64,000 bases of DNA from Fervidicoccus fontis Kam940 (GTDB lineage: Archaea; Thermoproteota; Thermoprotei_A; Sulfolobales; Fervidicoccaceae): the NCBI RefSeq assembly GCF_000258425.1, contig NC_017461.1, positions 124,001-188,000 of the forward strand, given 5' to 3'. Positions 26,404 through 35,896 of the stretch are shown piece after piece. Below the pieces are notes generated by a model. The model saw only the letters and a program-made list of their open reading frames with translations, made no database searches and was not told the origin of the DNA. Numbering within the stretch: position 1 is the stretch's first letter; every line of letters begins with the position of its first letter. Made by a program: the position numbers and the translations under genes.

Positions 26404-27462
26404 TTATATTTGATTTGTTATCTTTATCTTTTTTTCTATATATTGCGGCTCGCTATTTTCCTTCCATATCAACCTCAAAGTAATCGAACTAGAATTAGGA
26501 GGCAACTTAAGCACCAGCTCCCTCTTTGCTGAGCTTTTTGGCTGTATGCTTTCTAAGTCAATTTTTGATACGAGAATACCTGAAGAAAATGCAACCAGCA
26601 TCGGTGCTTCGAGCGGACTTTCAGAATTATTGAAGACGTCTACATTTACGATTACACCGCTTTCATTTCTTCCCCTTATCTCCGCCTCCAAATCTATGCT
26701 CCGCTGTTTCTTGCTTGCAGAGTTCACTATCAAATTTGTAATTAATATGAAACTCTTGCTCTTTCCGCCGACATCAATTCCATCATTCTTAAAACTTAAA
26801 GTAAATATGGGCTCCTTGTCAAAGGGAATTTGATAATCATCGCAATTTTTTGAAATCTCTAAGCGCTTAACGTATCTCTCATTAACCCTTATCTCTAAAT
26901 ACTGAGGAACTTTCTGCGCAAATATGTTAAAGTGAATGTTATTTTGCCTCAATTCATTGCTTTTTACGGATATCTTCTTTATTTCCTGGCTCTTTATAAT
27001 AGCCCCTCCAGTATAATACTTTATCCAGTTAGTCGTATCCGAATTATCTTCAATTAGCTTTATAATCGTCGCATGGGTCAAAAACACAGGTGTCGAGGAT
27101 ATAACTGTAAGCTTATGGAACCTCCTCTTCGCCTCTCTATTTACAAGCGGGGTGATGTCTATCACCGTAGCTCCATATGTATTTTCTCCAATAGGTAATA
27201 TAAAATTCGGCTTAAATTGTTTTGATACAGAAATACCATCGAACCAGATCCTCCACTTAACGCTTTCCTGCTTGTCAAAAATTGCTCCTATTTCAAGCAG
27301 TGATAAAGTAGCTTTAGAATTGTTCTTCACTTTGTGAAAATAGACTGACTGCTTAGAAGGTCTATACAGACCGCCAATGCTTTCGCCTATTACTACCGAT
27401 TCGCTAAGAGCCTCACCGCTGAACTTTTTTTCCAATAGTGCTGTTAAAGTGCTATCATCCAA
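26404..27462 (-). CDS. Uncharacterised beta-rich protein, 352 residues
   Basis: I do not recognise this protein. It has no signal peptide or membrane helix and is rich in predicted strands, with three or so immunoglobulin- or jelly-roll-like blocks (about 35-130, 150-250 and 260-350). The last block has the look of a CARDB/NEW3-like domain (NVDVFNNSESPLEAPMLVAF, then LPPNSSSITLRLIW). It begins with an acidic helix (DDSTLTALLEKKFSGEALSES). Absence of an export signal is odd for such domains and points to a cytoplasmic or non-classically exported protein. Likely lineage-specific. Confidence 0.5.
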   Translation of the reverse strand: MDDSTLTALLEKKFSGEALSESVVIGESIGGLYRPSKQSVYFHKVKNNSKATLSLLEIGAIFDKQESVKWRIWFDGISVSKQFKPNFILPIGENTYGATVIDITPLVNREAKRRFHKLTVISSTPVFLTHATIIKLIEDNSDTTNWIKYYTGGAIIKSQEIKKISVKSNELRQNNIHFNIFAQKVPQYLEIRVNERYVKRLEISKNCDDYQIPFDKEPIFTLSFKNDGIDVGGKSKSFILITNLIVNSASKKQRSIDLEAEIRGRNESGVIVNVDVFNNSESPLEAPMLVAFSSGILVSKIDLESIQPKSSAKRELVLKLPPNSSSITLRLIWKENSEPQYIEKKIKITNQI

Positions 27463-27555
27463 AATAATGTCACCCTTTCAATAATTCTTAACTAAAAAGC
27501 AATATATATCATTTGACAGTTTTAGCTTTTATCATTTGCCTAATTAAAAAACATG

Positions 27556-28152
27556 CTAAAGATTTACCAATATAAATGATAAGGGAACAATTATTGGAAC
27601 CACAAATCCTGTCAGGAAGCCCTGCACGAAAGCAGCGATAACGCTATCTTCACTCTTGCAGTACTTAAGCACAAATGGAAACAAAACGTCATATACAGGA
27701 TCTCCGGCATAAGTTACTGCGCCAAAATCTCCAAAGTATTTTTGAATGCTTGGAAATGCGATTATGCCGAAGAGCTCACGGGACAAATTGGAAAAGAAGC
27801 CTATAGTTCCTAGAGTGCTTCCGCCTAAAGCGCTTAAATATGGACCTGTAAAAGTATACCATCCGAGCCCCATGCATGCAGGTATGGAGCCCTTCCCAAG
27901 CACAAAAAAGAAAAGCAAACCCGTTATAAGAGAACCTAAAATTCCGAACAACAGCGTTCTTACTCCTAAAAACGCCTTTCTAAAGCTTTTGATTTCCCTA
28001 ATCCTTAAAGATGCTTCTATGCTGGCAAAAAACACAAGCATCACTAAAAAAGAATTCTCCATTAAAAGACTTACATTCTCAGGCCTAAATAACTTTCCTG
28101 CAATAAAACCAGCTATGAACGCGAGAATTACTGCTTGATAAAACTTCATCAT
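27556..28152 (-). CDS. LysO-type lysine exporter family, C-terminal half
   Basis: Membrane protein of 198 residues with about 6 hydrophobic segments. It matches the C-terminal two thirds of the LysO (DUF340/YbjE) family: GLGWYTFTGPYLSALGGSTL (about 94-113), FFSNLSRELFGI and VTYAGDPVYDVLFPF. In Escherichia coli LysO is one chain that exports lysine. Here the gene overlaps the N-terminal-half gene by four bases (ATGA at 28149-28152), so the two halves are translated together and presumably form one transporter. Confidence 0.8.
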   Translation of the reverse strand: MMKFYQAVILAFIAGFIAGKLFRPENVSLLMENSFLVMLVFFASIEASLRIREIKSFRKAFLGVRTLLFGILGSLITGLLFFFVLGKGSIPACMGLGWYTFTGPYLSALGGSTLGTIGFFSNLSRELFGIIAFPSIQKYFGDFGAVTYAGDPVYDVLFPFVLKYCKSEDSVIAAFVQGFLTGFVVPIIVPLSFILVNL

Positions 28153-28436
28153 TTGGTACCTTTCATAACTATTTTTGCTAGAAAAGCTCCTAAAATTCCA
28201 CTTAACACTCCCATTATTGAAGATATTGTGATCAGAAAGACGTCTGCGGTTTCCCAGCTTGAGCCCATCTCCATACCCACAGAAAATATTATAACAAGAA
28301 CTGAAATTTCTAGCCCATAGCCAATGGCCTTTTTCACTCCCTTTCCGTTTTCAAACCTTTTCCTTCCAAAAATTCCAGCGAGAAATCCTATAAATATTGC
28401 AAAGTAGAGAATGCCCAAATATGCAATTTCATCCAT
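28149..28436 (-). CDS. LysO-type lysine exporter family, N-terminal half
   Basis: Membrane protein of 95 residues with three hydrophobic segments corresponding to the N-terminal part of LysO/DUF340. The IIFSVGMEMGSSWET stretch (about 51-65) is the conserved helix-break region. It stands at the start of the split pair and immediately behind ttuA (its start is next to the ttuA stop), so it is likely co-transcribed with ttuA on the minus strand. Confidence 0.75.
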   Translation of the reverse strand: MDEIAYLGILYFAIFIGFLAGIFGRKRFENGKGVKKAIGYGLEISVLVIIFSVGMEMGSSWETADVFLITISSIMGVLSGILGAFLAKIVMKGTK

Positions 28437-29447
28437 TTATCCTTCACCTTTTGCTCTCCATTTTCCCATATGTTTAGGATAGTTGTATTTTGGTTCTATT
28501 CCAGCTTTTTCAAGCATTTCGCAGAGCTTGCATACATCTCTTCCGATGCTCGTCGGCTCGCCACATATTCTGCAAGTTGGGAGGGAGTTTAGTTCCTTCA
28601 GCTTGTTTGTTCTATCTAAAAGCAAGTTATCAAAAAATTCCAAAATCCTCAGCTCAACGCCCGGAGCTTCCCTTTCAAGCATGTAGAGCCAGTGCCTTAT
28701 TCTTGCTCTCAATGTCGGCTGGTAGATTATATACGGACACTCGGTTTCTTGAAATTTGAATCCAAGTAAATAGGCATAAAATGCTGCCTCATACTCGTAT
28801 ATCTTTCTCAAGGGCTTTACTCTCTGCACTAGCTTGTCGCTCAACTTAGGGGAAAGTGGGTGCTGTCTCAGTAGCCTTTCCGGATCTCCTCTAAGTATGT
28901 TCATAAAAACGGTTTGAACCTCATCATCCAGATTGTGGGCTGTGAGTGTCCTGTCTGCTCCGAGCTCTCTGGCATAGACATTAATTATCCTTCTCCTCAA
29001 GCTGCCGCAGTAAGTGCAGGGAGAGAGCTCAATCCCCATTTCACGAGATTTTTCTACTATTTCTCCAAGGGAATAGCCCACAAATTCCTTTATGCTGGTT
29101 ATTACTGTATCTATGCCCCTCTCTTTAGTATATTTCTTTATCCTTTCTATGTACTCCTGCCTATTATATCCGGGAATTCCCTCTACAATTGATAGTGCTA
29201 TAATTTTGCTTGAAGGGTGAAAATGCGATACTGCATCTAGAAGAACAAAGCTGTCTTTTCCTCCGCTAATTGCGAGGAGGAGATTGTCTCTTTCTGAGAA
29301 CATCCTCTTATCTTTTACTTCGTTTGCAATCCTTTTCCTAACATCCTCTATAAAGCACTCTCTGCAGAGATACTTGTTCGTGAAGGCTTGATAGAAAACT
29401 GCCTCTCTTCCGCACAAACTGCACTTCACAATCTCACGCACTTGCAT
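28437..29447 (-). CDS. ttuA: tRNA 2-thiolation enzyme TtuA-like (TtcA/Ctu1 family)
   Basis: ATP-dependent tRNA sulfurtransferase of 336 residues. In thermophiles TtuA makes 2-thioribothymidine at position 54, which raises tRNA melting temperature; the related Ctu1 acts at the wobble base. The PP-loop is SGGKDS (residues 61-66). The N-terminal zinc site is CSLC and CREC (Cys9, 12, 28, 31), the Fe-S Cys pair includes CTYC (about 144-147), and the C-terminal zinc ribbon is CRICGEP then CKLC. Choice of TtuA over Ctu1 is by overall wording, not decisive. It sits upstream of the split LysO genes. Confidence 0.82.
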   Translation of the reverse strand: MQVREIVKCSLCGREAVFYQAFTNKYLCRECFIEDVRKRIANEVKDKRMFSERDNLLLAISGGKDSFVLLDAVSHFHPSSKIIALSIVEGIPGYNRQEYIERIKKYTKERGIDTVITSIKEFVGYSLGEIVEKSREMGIELSPCTYCGSLRRRIINVYARELGADRTLTAHNLDDEVQTVFMNILRGDPERLLRQHPLSPKLSDKLVQRVKPLRKIYEYEAAFYAYLLGFKFQETECPYIIYQPTLRARIRHWLYMLEREAPGVELRILEFFDNLLLDRTNKLKELNSLPTCRICGEPTSIGRDVCKLCEMLEKAGIEPKYNYPKHMGKWRAKGEG

Positions 29448-29564
29448 CAGTATTATTGAAATGAGAAATTAAATACATTTTGTTTAAAAAAAGAGATAAT
29501 TTTTAGAAAAAGTTTATATTAAAATATGAAAAAGATCAATTGAATTTTAACAAAGGTGACTATT

Positions 29565-30578
29565 TTGCTTTTAACGAAAGAAGATGCTTTAATAATCGGC
29601 GATTGGGACGCTGATGGAGCAGTCTCCGCTGCAATACTTTCGTATATGCAGAACAGCAGAGCGTACCCTTCAAATAAAAAGCTTGTCGTATATGTAAGAC
29701 CTAGCGGTCCCAGAGAATTGAGAAAAGTTATGAACGATTATTCTGGGTGCCCCGAGTTTATTGCGTTTCTAGACATACCATATATCCAGGAAAATTTTGG
29801 GATTTTTGAAGACATAAAAAAGAGCTGTCCTAACACGCAAGTCATTTATGTAGATCACCACTTCTCCACAATAGACAATGTCGAGGTGCTTAGAAAATTT
29901 ATTGACAAGTTTAGACTGGGGAAGGATAAGCCTACGTCCATGCATTTATTGGATATTGCTCACGAAATTAAGCTCCAGCTTCCTCAAAGGCTTGAGCTTT
30001 TTGCGAAGGCTCTTTGGTATATAGAGCTAGGGAGGAAGCCATCTGATGAAATAAAGGAGACCGTTAGAGTTGTGGCTACGATCTCGAGGGCTCTAAAGCT
30101 GAACAGGGAGGAGAAGTTTTGGGAGAAAATGGTTAGGTGGCTATCCAACCCACTCCCGATACCTTTGGGAAAAAGCGATTTGGAAATACTGAATAAAGTT
30201 GAAGAGGAAATAAAAAAGAGAGATGAGGAGCTTGAAAAGGCAGTGGAAGACCTTGCAATAAGCGCGAGGAGGGTCGGATGCTTCAGGTTTGTTGACGCGA
30301 GAAAGAAGTGGAAGAGGAGAGGCGTCTCCAGTCTTGCGACGAGGTTAGCGAGGAAGTTCAAGGCACCTGTCGCTCTTTTAGCTAAAGTAAAGGATGGAGA
30401 GATTTTGGTGATAAGGACTAAAAATGCAACTGCTAAAAAAATCGCGGACGAGCTCTATGCTATTGGCATGGCTGTTAATACTGGAGGCCATAGAAATATA
30501 AGCATTGTAAGGCTGAAGAGCGGTTATGATTTGAAAAAAATAGAAGATGTATTAGTAAAGTACTGTAGGTACATATGA
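29565..30578 (+). CDS. DHH-family phosphoesterase, RecJ-like
   Basis: DHH-superfamily protein of about 337 residues. Motif I is IGDWDADGAVSAA (about 11-23), motif II FLDIPY, the DHH motif VDHHFST (about 102-108) and a C-terminal NTGGHRN in the nucleic-acid-binding domain. A long basic helix (EEEIKKRDEELEKAVEDLAI) separates the two lobes. Retained acidic residues suggest an active exonuclease or phosphoesterase rather than an inactive Cdc45-type scaffold. The start is placed at TTG 29565; the GTG at 29556 lies inside the AAGGTGA ribosome site. It is convergent with the KaiC gene. Confidence 0.75.
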   Translation: MLLTKEDALIIGDWDADGAVSAAILSYMQNSRAYPSNKKLVVYVRPSGPRELRKVMNDYSGCPEFIAFLDIPYIQENFGIFEDIKKSCPNTQVIYVDHHFSTIDNVEVLRKFIDKFRLGKDKPTSMHLLDIAHEIKLQLPQRLELFAKALWYIELGRKPSDEIKETVRVVATISRALKLNREEKFWEKMVRWLSNPLPIPLGKSDLEILNKVEEEIKKRDEELEKAVEDLAISARRVGCFRFVDARKKWKRRGVSSLATRLARKFKAPVALLAKVKDGEILVIRTKNATAKKIADELYAIGMAVNTGGHRNISIVRLKSGYDLKKIEDVLVKYCRYI

Positions 30579-30582
30579 AAAA

Positions 30583-31326
30583 TCACATCACGTGGCTTTT
30601 GAAGACCTTGTCATGATATATAATTATTCCCTTATCAGTTATATCGAAAGGATGTCTTCTCATATCATGCGCAGTGCCCCTCATCTTCCAAACAATTATA
30701 GACCTTAAAAGCTGCCCATCATATTCGTCAAGATCTAGCCTTATTATCCCATCAGCAGCATGCTCAACGCCAGGACCTCCGAAGCCTCTTTCTGTTACGC
30801 TTACTTGGGAAATTAAAAAGCTTGTTGTTCCCAATCCAGAAAGTATCCTTTTTAGTTGCATTACTGTATTTCTGGCAATTGCAGGCTTAGTCATGTATAA
30901 AGTGGAGACGGAATCTATAACTACTCTCTGAGCATTTGTCTCTTTAATAGCCATTCTAATTACATCTATGAGCTCTCCGACATCATCAACGCTTTTTACA
31001 ACATACTTCTCTCTTTTCGCAGCTTCACCTATGCCCGAAGTAAATGCATCTACAATAGCGAACTTTCCCTCCTCTTCAAATTTTTTCACATCCCAGCCGA
31101 ACGTAGCCATAGCTCTCCTCACTTGAACGGGATGCTCCTCTAAAGACACATATACTGAAGCCTCTCCCCTCACAAGTCCATTGTACAGAAAGTGCTGCGA
31201 AAGTATTGTCTTTCCTGTTCCCGGCCCTCCGGTGATTATGACAACGTTTCTTTTAGGAATCCCCCCATTCAGTAGCTCATCAAGCCCGGGGATCCATGTT
31301 TTTACCCTTTCAATAGTAAAAGACAC
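30583..31326 (-). CDS. KaiC-like RecA-superfamily ATPase, single domain
   Basis: Single KaiC-type ATPase domain, 247 residues. Walker A is GGPGTGKT (residues 33-40), followed by [13 protein letters not shown], the catalytic Glu pair EE near 63-64, Walker [12 protein letters not shown] and [28 protein letters not shown]. Archaeal solo KaiC proteins are thought to regulate, through phosphorylation-like states, signalling and possibly motility, but the target is unknown. No partner lies beside it, although the window also holds the small regulator of the type seen next to KaiC genes, at 10.1 kb, 20 kb away. Confidence 0.88.
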   Translation of the reverse strand: MSFTIERVKTWIPGLDELLNGGIPKRNVVIITGGPGTGKTILSQHFLYNGLVRGEASVYVSLEEHPVQVRRAMATFGWDVKKFEEEGKFAIVDAFTSGIGEAAKREKYVVKSVDDVGELIDVIRMAIKETNAQRVVIDSVSTLYMTKPAIARNTVMQLKRILSGLGTTSFLISQVSVTERGFGGPGVEHAADGIIRLDLDEYDGQLLRSIIVWKMRGTAHDMRRHPFDITDKGIIIYHDKVFKSHVM

Positions 31327-31428
31327 TTTTTATCACTCATAATGATTTTATAATATATTATGCAGGCGTGTAATAAATTATTTACTGAATATTTTTATCT
31401 GAAACTTTTTCTGAAACTTTTCTGTGGT

Positions 31429-33033
31429 TTATTTGACGCGAATGCCTGAAAGATACGTCTCCTCTATCTTTACATCTCTGATCTCTCTCTCATCGAGCTC
31501 AAACGGATTTCTATTTACAACGATGAAGTCGGCGTATTTTCCTTCTTCTAGGCTTCCCAAACTACTCTCTTCAAACAGGAGATATGCAGAGCCCTCTGTA
31601 TAGAAATAGAGAGACTCCTCTAAGTTTATCCTTTCATCTTTCGTGAATTCATATATTGGCAAATTTTCGTATTTTCCCCTTGTAATGGAGCTATAAACCG
31701 TTTCCCATGGGTTCAGCGATTCTACTGGAGAGTCTGTGGAAAATCCCAGTTTAATTCCTTTCTTAATCATCGACTTGAATGGGTAAGCCAACCTGATCCT
31801 TTCCTCTCCAACTCTATTTTTGATCCACCAGTCAGATATTACAAAGCGCGGCTGAAGTGATATAGCTATTCCAAGTTCAGCAATCTTTTCTAATTGGTCA
31901 GGCCTCAGGATTGATGCGTGCTCTATCCTATGCCTTTTCTCCTTTAAATTTCCAAGCTTTTCGTAAGCGCTAATTATCATATCTATTGCCCTATCTCCAA
32001 TTCCATGAACAGCAATCTGTAGCCCCAGCTCGTCCGCAGCTTTAACAATTTCCATTAGAACTTGTTCATCAATATTTGAATGACCGCTATTTTCTGGGTC
32101 ATCAGAGTATGGGCTTGAAAGCCATGCGGTTCTTGCGCCAAGGCTTCCGTCTGCTATTATTTTAATTCCCATGAGCTTCAACATATCATCCCCTACCCCT
32201 CTTTTTAATCCCAAACTCTTAAAGAAGTCGAATAATTCCATAGCTTCTTGATAATTCAAATAAGCCCTTACCCTAACCTTCATCCTGCCCTCATCTTTTA
32301 TCTTCATAAGAGCTTTGAAAGCCTTTAAGCTACAGCTCACGAACCCCACAGTAGTTACTCCTTGGGAAGATGTGTAATTCATCGCATCTTCCAAAAACTT
32401 TGAGTAATCGTCAATGGTGAGGGATTCCGAAAACTTTCTCCTTGCAACTTCAAACGACTCCTCTTTCACCACTCCAGTTGGAATTCCATTCTCATCCTTC
32501 ATAACACCAGGAAGATCGCTGTTTATAAGACCAGTGAGTTCCATAGCTTTAGTATTTAGAACTGCAGCATGCATGCAGATCCTTGTAAGCATTACTGGCT
32601 TCTCCTTTACAACTTCATCCAGGTCGTGCCTAGTTGGCCATCTCTCCATTTTTTCTTGATCCCATCCGTGCCCGAGGATCCAGGAATTTCTTGCTTTTCG
32701 AACGTATTCCCTAAGCATAGACTTCATTTCTTCTACGCTCTTCACTTCTCTCAGATCAAGCATATTTAAAAACATTCCGAGTTCATCCAAGTGCATATGC
32801 GAGTCAATAAATCCAGGAAGGACCACTCTTCCATTAAGGTCTAATATTTTTCCATTGAGCTTTCTGACCACATCTCTCACAATGCCTTCCTTACCCACAT
32901 ATACAACCCTACCCTCGCTTACGATCATTGCCTCTTCTATCCTCAAAGGGTTAAAAGACGCATATATCTTCGCATTAACGAAACCCGTTACCATAAAGCT
33001 CCCCATCACTTGAATATAATTATAATCACTCAC
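31429..33033 (-). CDS. Amidohydrolase, YtcJ/COG1574 type
   Basis: Metal-dependent amidohydrolase of 534 residues. The first metal motif is GFIDSHMHLDELG (about residues 75-87), followed by KIIADGSLGARTAW (about 290-303), IAVHGIGDRAID with its metal His, RIEHASIL and FSTDSPVES near residue 440, then the composite beta-sandwich formed by N- and C-termini. Members act on N-acyl or formamide substrates. The first 13 residues are probably untranslated: ATG at residue 14 (MVTGFVNAKIY) matches the family start. Located between KaiC and tRNA-Gly; no operon partner. Confidence 0.82.
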   Translation of the reverse strand: MSDYNYIQVMGSFMVTGFVNAKIYASFNPLRIEEAMIVSEGRVVYVGKEGIVRDVVRKLNGKILDLNGRVVLPGFIDSHMHLDELGMFLNMLDLREVKSVEEMKSMLREYVRKARNSWILGHGWDQEKMERWPTRHDLDEVVKEKPVMLTRICMHAAVLNTKAMELTGLINSDLPGVMKDENGIPTGVVKEESFEVARRKFSESLTIDDYSKFLEDAMNYTSSQGVTTVGFVSCSLKAFKALMKIKDEGRMKVRVRAYLNYQEAMELFDFFKSLGLKRGVGDDMLKLMGIKIIADGSLGARTAWLSSPYSDDPENSGHSNIDEQVLMEIVKAADELGLQIAVHGIGDRAIDMIISAYEKLGNLKEKRHRIEHASILRPDQLEKIAELGIAISLQPRFVISDWWIKNRVGEERIRLAYPFKSMIKKGIKLGFSTDSPVESLNPWETVYSSITRGKYENLPIYEFTKDERINLEESLYFYTEGSAYLLFEESSLGSLEEGKYADFIVVNRNPFELDEREIRDVKIEETYLSGIRVK

Positions 33034-33161
33034 TTTAAAGGATGTGGGTTCTTAAAAGCGAAGAAGGAGGTCAAATAGGATTTTGCAAAAATTTAAAAAG
33101 CAATAAATTTTGCGCTTTTAGAAATTAAAGAATTGCAGTTATTTATAGCTAATTCAAAAAA

Positions 33162-33237
33162 TGCGGCGGCCGGGATTTGAACCCGGGATCACCGGCTTGG
33201 AAGGCCGACGTCCTAGTCCAGGCTAGACGACCGCCGC
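33162..33237 (-). tRNA. tRNA-Gly (anticodon UCC)
   Basis: Minus-strand cloverleaf. The acceptor stem GCGGCGG pairs with CCGCCGC, the anticodon stem TCGGC pairs with GCCGG (one T-G) around the loop CTTCCAA (anticodon TCC), and the T stem CCGGG pairs with CCCGG around TTCAAAT. The discriminator base is A at 33162. No encoded CCA, no intron. Confidence 0.95.
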
Positions 33238-33326
33238 TCTTGTTCCTCAACTAGTGATGTTTAATGAAAAAATCCTTATAATTTTTTTGCTTTTTCAAAA
33301 AAGGAGTATAGGGGATTGTTAAAAAA

Positions 33327-34103
33327 TTATTGAGCCGTATATCCCCCATCTACTACAACTTCTGAACCAGTCATGAAAGATGACTCATCGCTCAGCAAAA
33401 ATACGATAACTGAGGCGATCTCCTCCGGCCTTCCAAGCCTTCCAAGAGGATGCAGCTTCTTTAGGGCCTCATATACCGCATCTCTATTTCCTGTACCCTC
33501 CGCATAACCCCTCACCATTGGAGTATCAATAAATCCAGGATGGACAGAATTCACTCTTATGTTATATTTCGCATAGAATAGAGCATCGACCTTAGTCATG
33601 ATCCTTACGGCTCCTTTTGAAGCATGATATGGAGGTACATCCGGAGCTCCTACTATTCCATAAATAGAAGACAGGTTTACTATGCTACCTCTGTTGTTTT
33701 TAATCATGTATGGAACTGCGTGCTTTGTGCAGAGGAACACTCCATTGAGGTTAACATTTATGACCTTATTCCACTCTTCAAGCGTTATCTCATGAGTGGG
33801 CTTGCTCACTCCCGCTATTCCAGCGTTGTTAACCAACCCGTAGACATCTCCCAGATCTTTTGAGATCTGCTCAAATGTTCTCTTTACCTCATCTTCGTTC
33901 GTCACATCAAGCCTGTAGAATTTTACGTTTTGATTCCCAGTTGTCCTCTTAATCTCCTCTGCAGCCTTTTTCCCTTCATCTTCAAGAACATCGCACACTG
34001 CTACCTTTGCCCCTTCCTTCGCTGCGAGCATTGCTGTAGCATATCCAATGCCTCTTGCAGCACCTGTTATTACCACTACTCTATCTTTTAATCTTTCACA
34101 CAA
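33327..34103 (-). CDS. Short-chain dehydrogenase/reductase
   Basis: Classical SDR of 258 residues. The cofactor loop is TGAARGIG (about 14-21), NNAGIAG follows near 92-98, and the catalytic Ser, Tyr and Lys are in VNLSSIYG and YHASKGAV (about 142-170). Asp at the end of the second strand (VAVCDVLEDEG) favours NAD(H) over NADP(H). The wording resembles 3-oxoacyl-ACP reductase and glucose dehydrogenase-like members; substrate cannot be assigned. The gene ends the ordered part of the minus-strand block; upstream begins 1.8 kb of gene-poor sequence. Confidence 0.85.
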   Translation of the reverse strand: MCERLKDRVVVITGAARGIGYATAMLAAKEGAKVAVCDVLEDEGKKAAEEIKRTTGNQNVKFYRLDVTNEDEVKRTFEQISKDLGDVYGLVNNAGIAGVSKPTHEITLEEWNKVINVNLNGVFLCTKHAVPYMIKNNRGSIVNLSSIYGIVGAPDVPPYHASKGAVRIMTKVDALFYAKYNIRVNSVHPGFIDTPMVRGYAEGTGNRDAVYEALKKLHPLGRLGRPEEIASVIVFLLSDESSFMTGSEVVVDGGYTAQ

Positions 34104-35629
34104 TTTTTACACCATTTTATATTATAATCTTCTATACTATTTAAAAGTGAGTATATATTTTATATAATTTTATATTTTATAATTTTTTCATAAAATTAAT
34201 TTGTTACTGTGAAAAAGAATTCAAAGATCGGAGAACCAGTAAAAAAAGCGCTTTTTCAGCTTATTTTTAGAAGATTTTTTAATTTGAATTTCCAATTGCC
34301 CGGACGCTTCGATAATCGATTTAGCGATTGATCGATCAGTAAATTTATCGGTGCACTTTATAAAACACCTCTGCAGTTTTAATATGGAGAAATACTTTGA
34401 ATCAATTTTTTGGAAAAGTTATGGAAATACTTTGGAAGATGTTCCACTTCAAAAGAAAGGAGTTTAGCTATTTAAAAGGAAGATTTTCCTCTATATAAAT
34501 GCTTTTAAGTTTTACTTCTTTTCCTTCAATTGATATATATGTATGAAAGTTTTGTATGATTTGTGGGAACACCATAAGCTTTGAGAAAACGGAAAATTTT
34601 CGCCGATTAGCTATGTATTTTACCCAATTTTTTGTGAAAGGATAGCTAACAAAATCCCCTTAATTTTTAGTGTAATTTAATACTGAAAAATCGGATAGCT
34701 TCATTAGATATAAACTTTTTCTGTAAGATTTTTGGCACTCTGTACAGCATTTCTTCATTTACCTTTTAGTGAATTTAAATAGCTATTTTGCCATTTTCGA
34801 GGTTAGAGAACATTCATTTTTAATACCAGTTGTCCTCCATCTTAAAAAGGAGAAATGAGCTTAACAGTTAATTGTGAGCATGATTGAAATGCTCGGACAT
34901 CTTTTTTCTTGGTCTCCGCACGGCGCATTGGAAATGAGGTTAAATCAACCGCCGGTGTTTTTAATCTCCAGTTAAACACACCGAATTTTAAGCTTGGTTG
35001 TCTTGACATAATGCTCGGATGTTTTCATGGAGACCCTCATCGGAAATCTTCGTTAGAGAAAATTTCTTTTACATCGGCACATCTGGTGGAAGCCTTATGA
35101 ATATAAACGCTTTCTCTATATCACTCAGAAAGGCATCTTATTTCTTCAACATTATTGCTTTCAATCTTCTTTCCAACAACAGCAAATAGGAAGCCTCTGT
35201 ATGCTCTAAACAGTTATATTCCGCACTCAAAAATACAAATCCTAAAAGAAGAAAAGAATTAAGATGGATCTTACGGAATTCCTAGACATGCTAAGACAAA
35301 TGGAGATATGGAGAGAAGAACTACCCATATAAAGGACAGTAATACTAACAAACTCAGAACGATTAGTAGCAAAACCAAAAAAAGTAACACGGACAAGATG
35401 GCTCAAATTGTTAATCGTATAAGTATATAGACTGCAATTCTTCGATCAACACTACTTCTGCGAACTACCAAAATCCTAAAAACGATCAAACTCAAAAAAC
35501 GGTACCGAAATACGCAAGGAACCAAAACCTTCCTCTCTAACAACCTAATAAAAATTTTCAAATCCAACACGATACCAATCATCAAACCCTCTTCATCTCA
35601 TGCTCACGAAGCCTAAAAATAAAATACCA
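34104..35629. other. Gene-poor region with decayed coding fragments
   Basis: About 1.5 kb with no convincing gene. AT-rich sequence up to 34850 shows only a 14-base perfect palindrome (AAAAAGCGCTTTTT, 34243-34256). At 35110-35230 the minus strand has a short protein-like run (AYRGFLFAVVGKKIESNNVE). At 35263-35450 the plus strand has MDLTEFLDMLRQMEIW and, after stops, ERLVAKPKKVTRTRWLKLL and QFFDQHYFCELPK. All are broken by stops and I cannot name a family. The stretch looks like a graveyard of former genes. Confidence 0.5.
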
Positions 35630-35772
35630 ATGACCAACTATCCTTCTGCGCTTGAAGCAATACTTATTGGAAAGCCTTACCACGTTAAAGCTCTTTTTAT
35701 AATGGGTGGCAATCCGGTATTAACAATCGCTATTTACAGATGGCTAAGGAACTAGATTTTATAGTTTTTTGA
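35630..35772 (+). pseudogene. Remnant of a molybdopterin oxidoreductase
   Basis: The frame from ATG 35630 reads ALEAILIGKPYHVKALFIMG then GNPVLT. It continues, after a one-base shift near 35725, as RYLQMAKELDFIVF before a stop at 35770. This corresponds to a well-conserved internal segment of molybdopterin (DMSO reductase family) catalytic subunits, where a GKPYPVKA-like and GGNPVLT-like run leads to LDFxVVxDxF. Only about 47 residues of a protein of 700 or more remain, and with frameshift and stop it is certainly dead. It lies just upstream of the archaeal ATPase gene. Confidence 0.7.
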
Positions 35773-35868
35773 TGCAAGTCGATAAAAACCCTTTCAACTC
35801 TAATCCTATATCTGTAATTTTCCAAATTTGCTAGAATTTTTATGATGAATAGTTTTAGAAAAGTTTTT

Positions 35869-35895
35869 TACTTTCGGCACGAAAGTAACTTTCGG
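35869..35895 (+). promoter_or_regulatory. Palindrome and direct repeat at the ATPase gene start
   Basis: TACTTTCG-GCA-CGAAAGTA (35869-35887) is a perfect 8-base inverted repeat with a 3-base spacer. ACTTTCGG occurs twice (35870-35877 and 35888-35895), so the second copy ends one base before the GTG start. Such a compact arrangement at the start of the gene suggests a protein-binding site or self-regulation. No normal ribosome site is visible, consistent with a leaderless message. Confidence 0.5.
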
Positions 35896-35896
35896 T

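Noticed and set aside
34243-34256. 14-base palindrome AAAAAGCGCTTTTT as an operator
   Set aside because: It has no gene next to it and its A/T runs make it likely by chance in AT-rich DNA.
34909-35100. 63-codon open frame in the gene-poor region
   Set aside because: No recognisable motif, no ribosome site, and surrounding sequence is decayed.
35403-35585. 60-codon minus-strand open frame rich in Ile/Leu/Arg
   Set aside because: It is antisense to a more protein-like but broken plus-strand reading and looks compositional.
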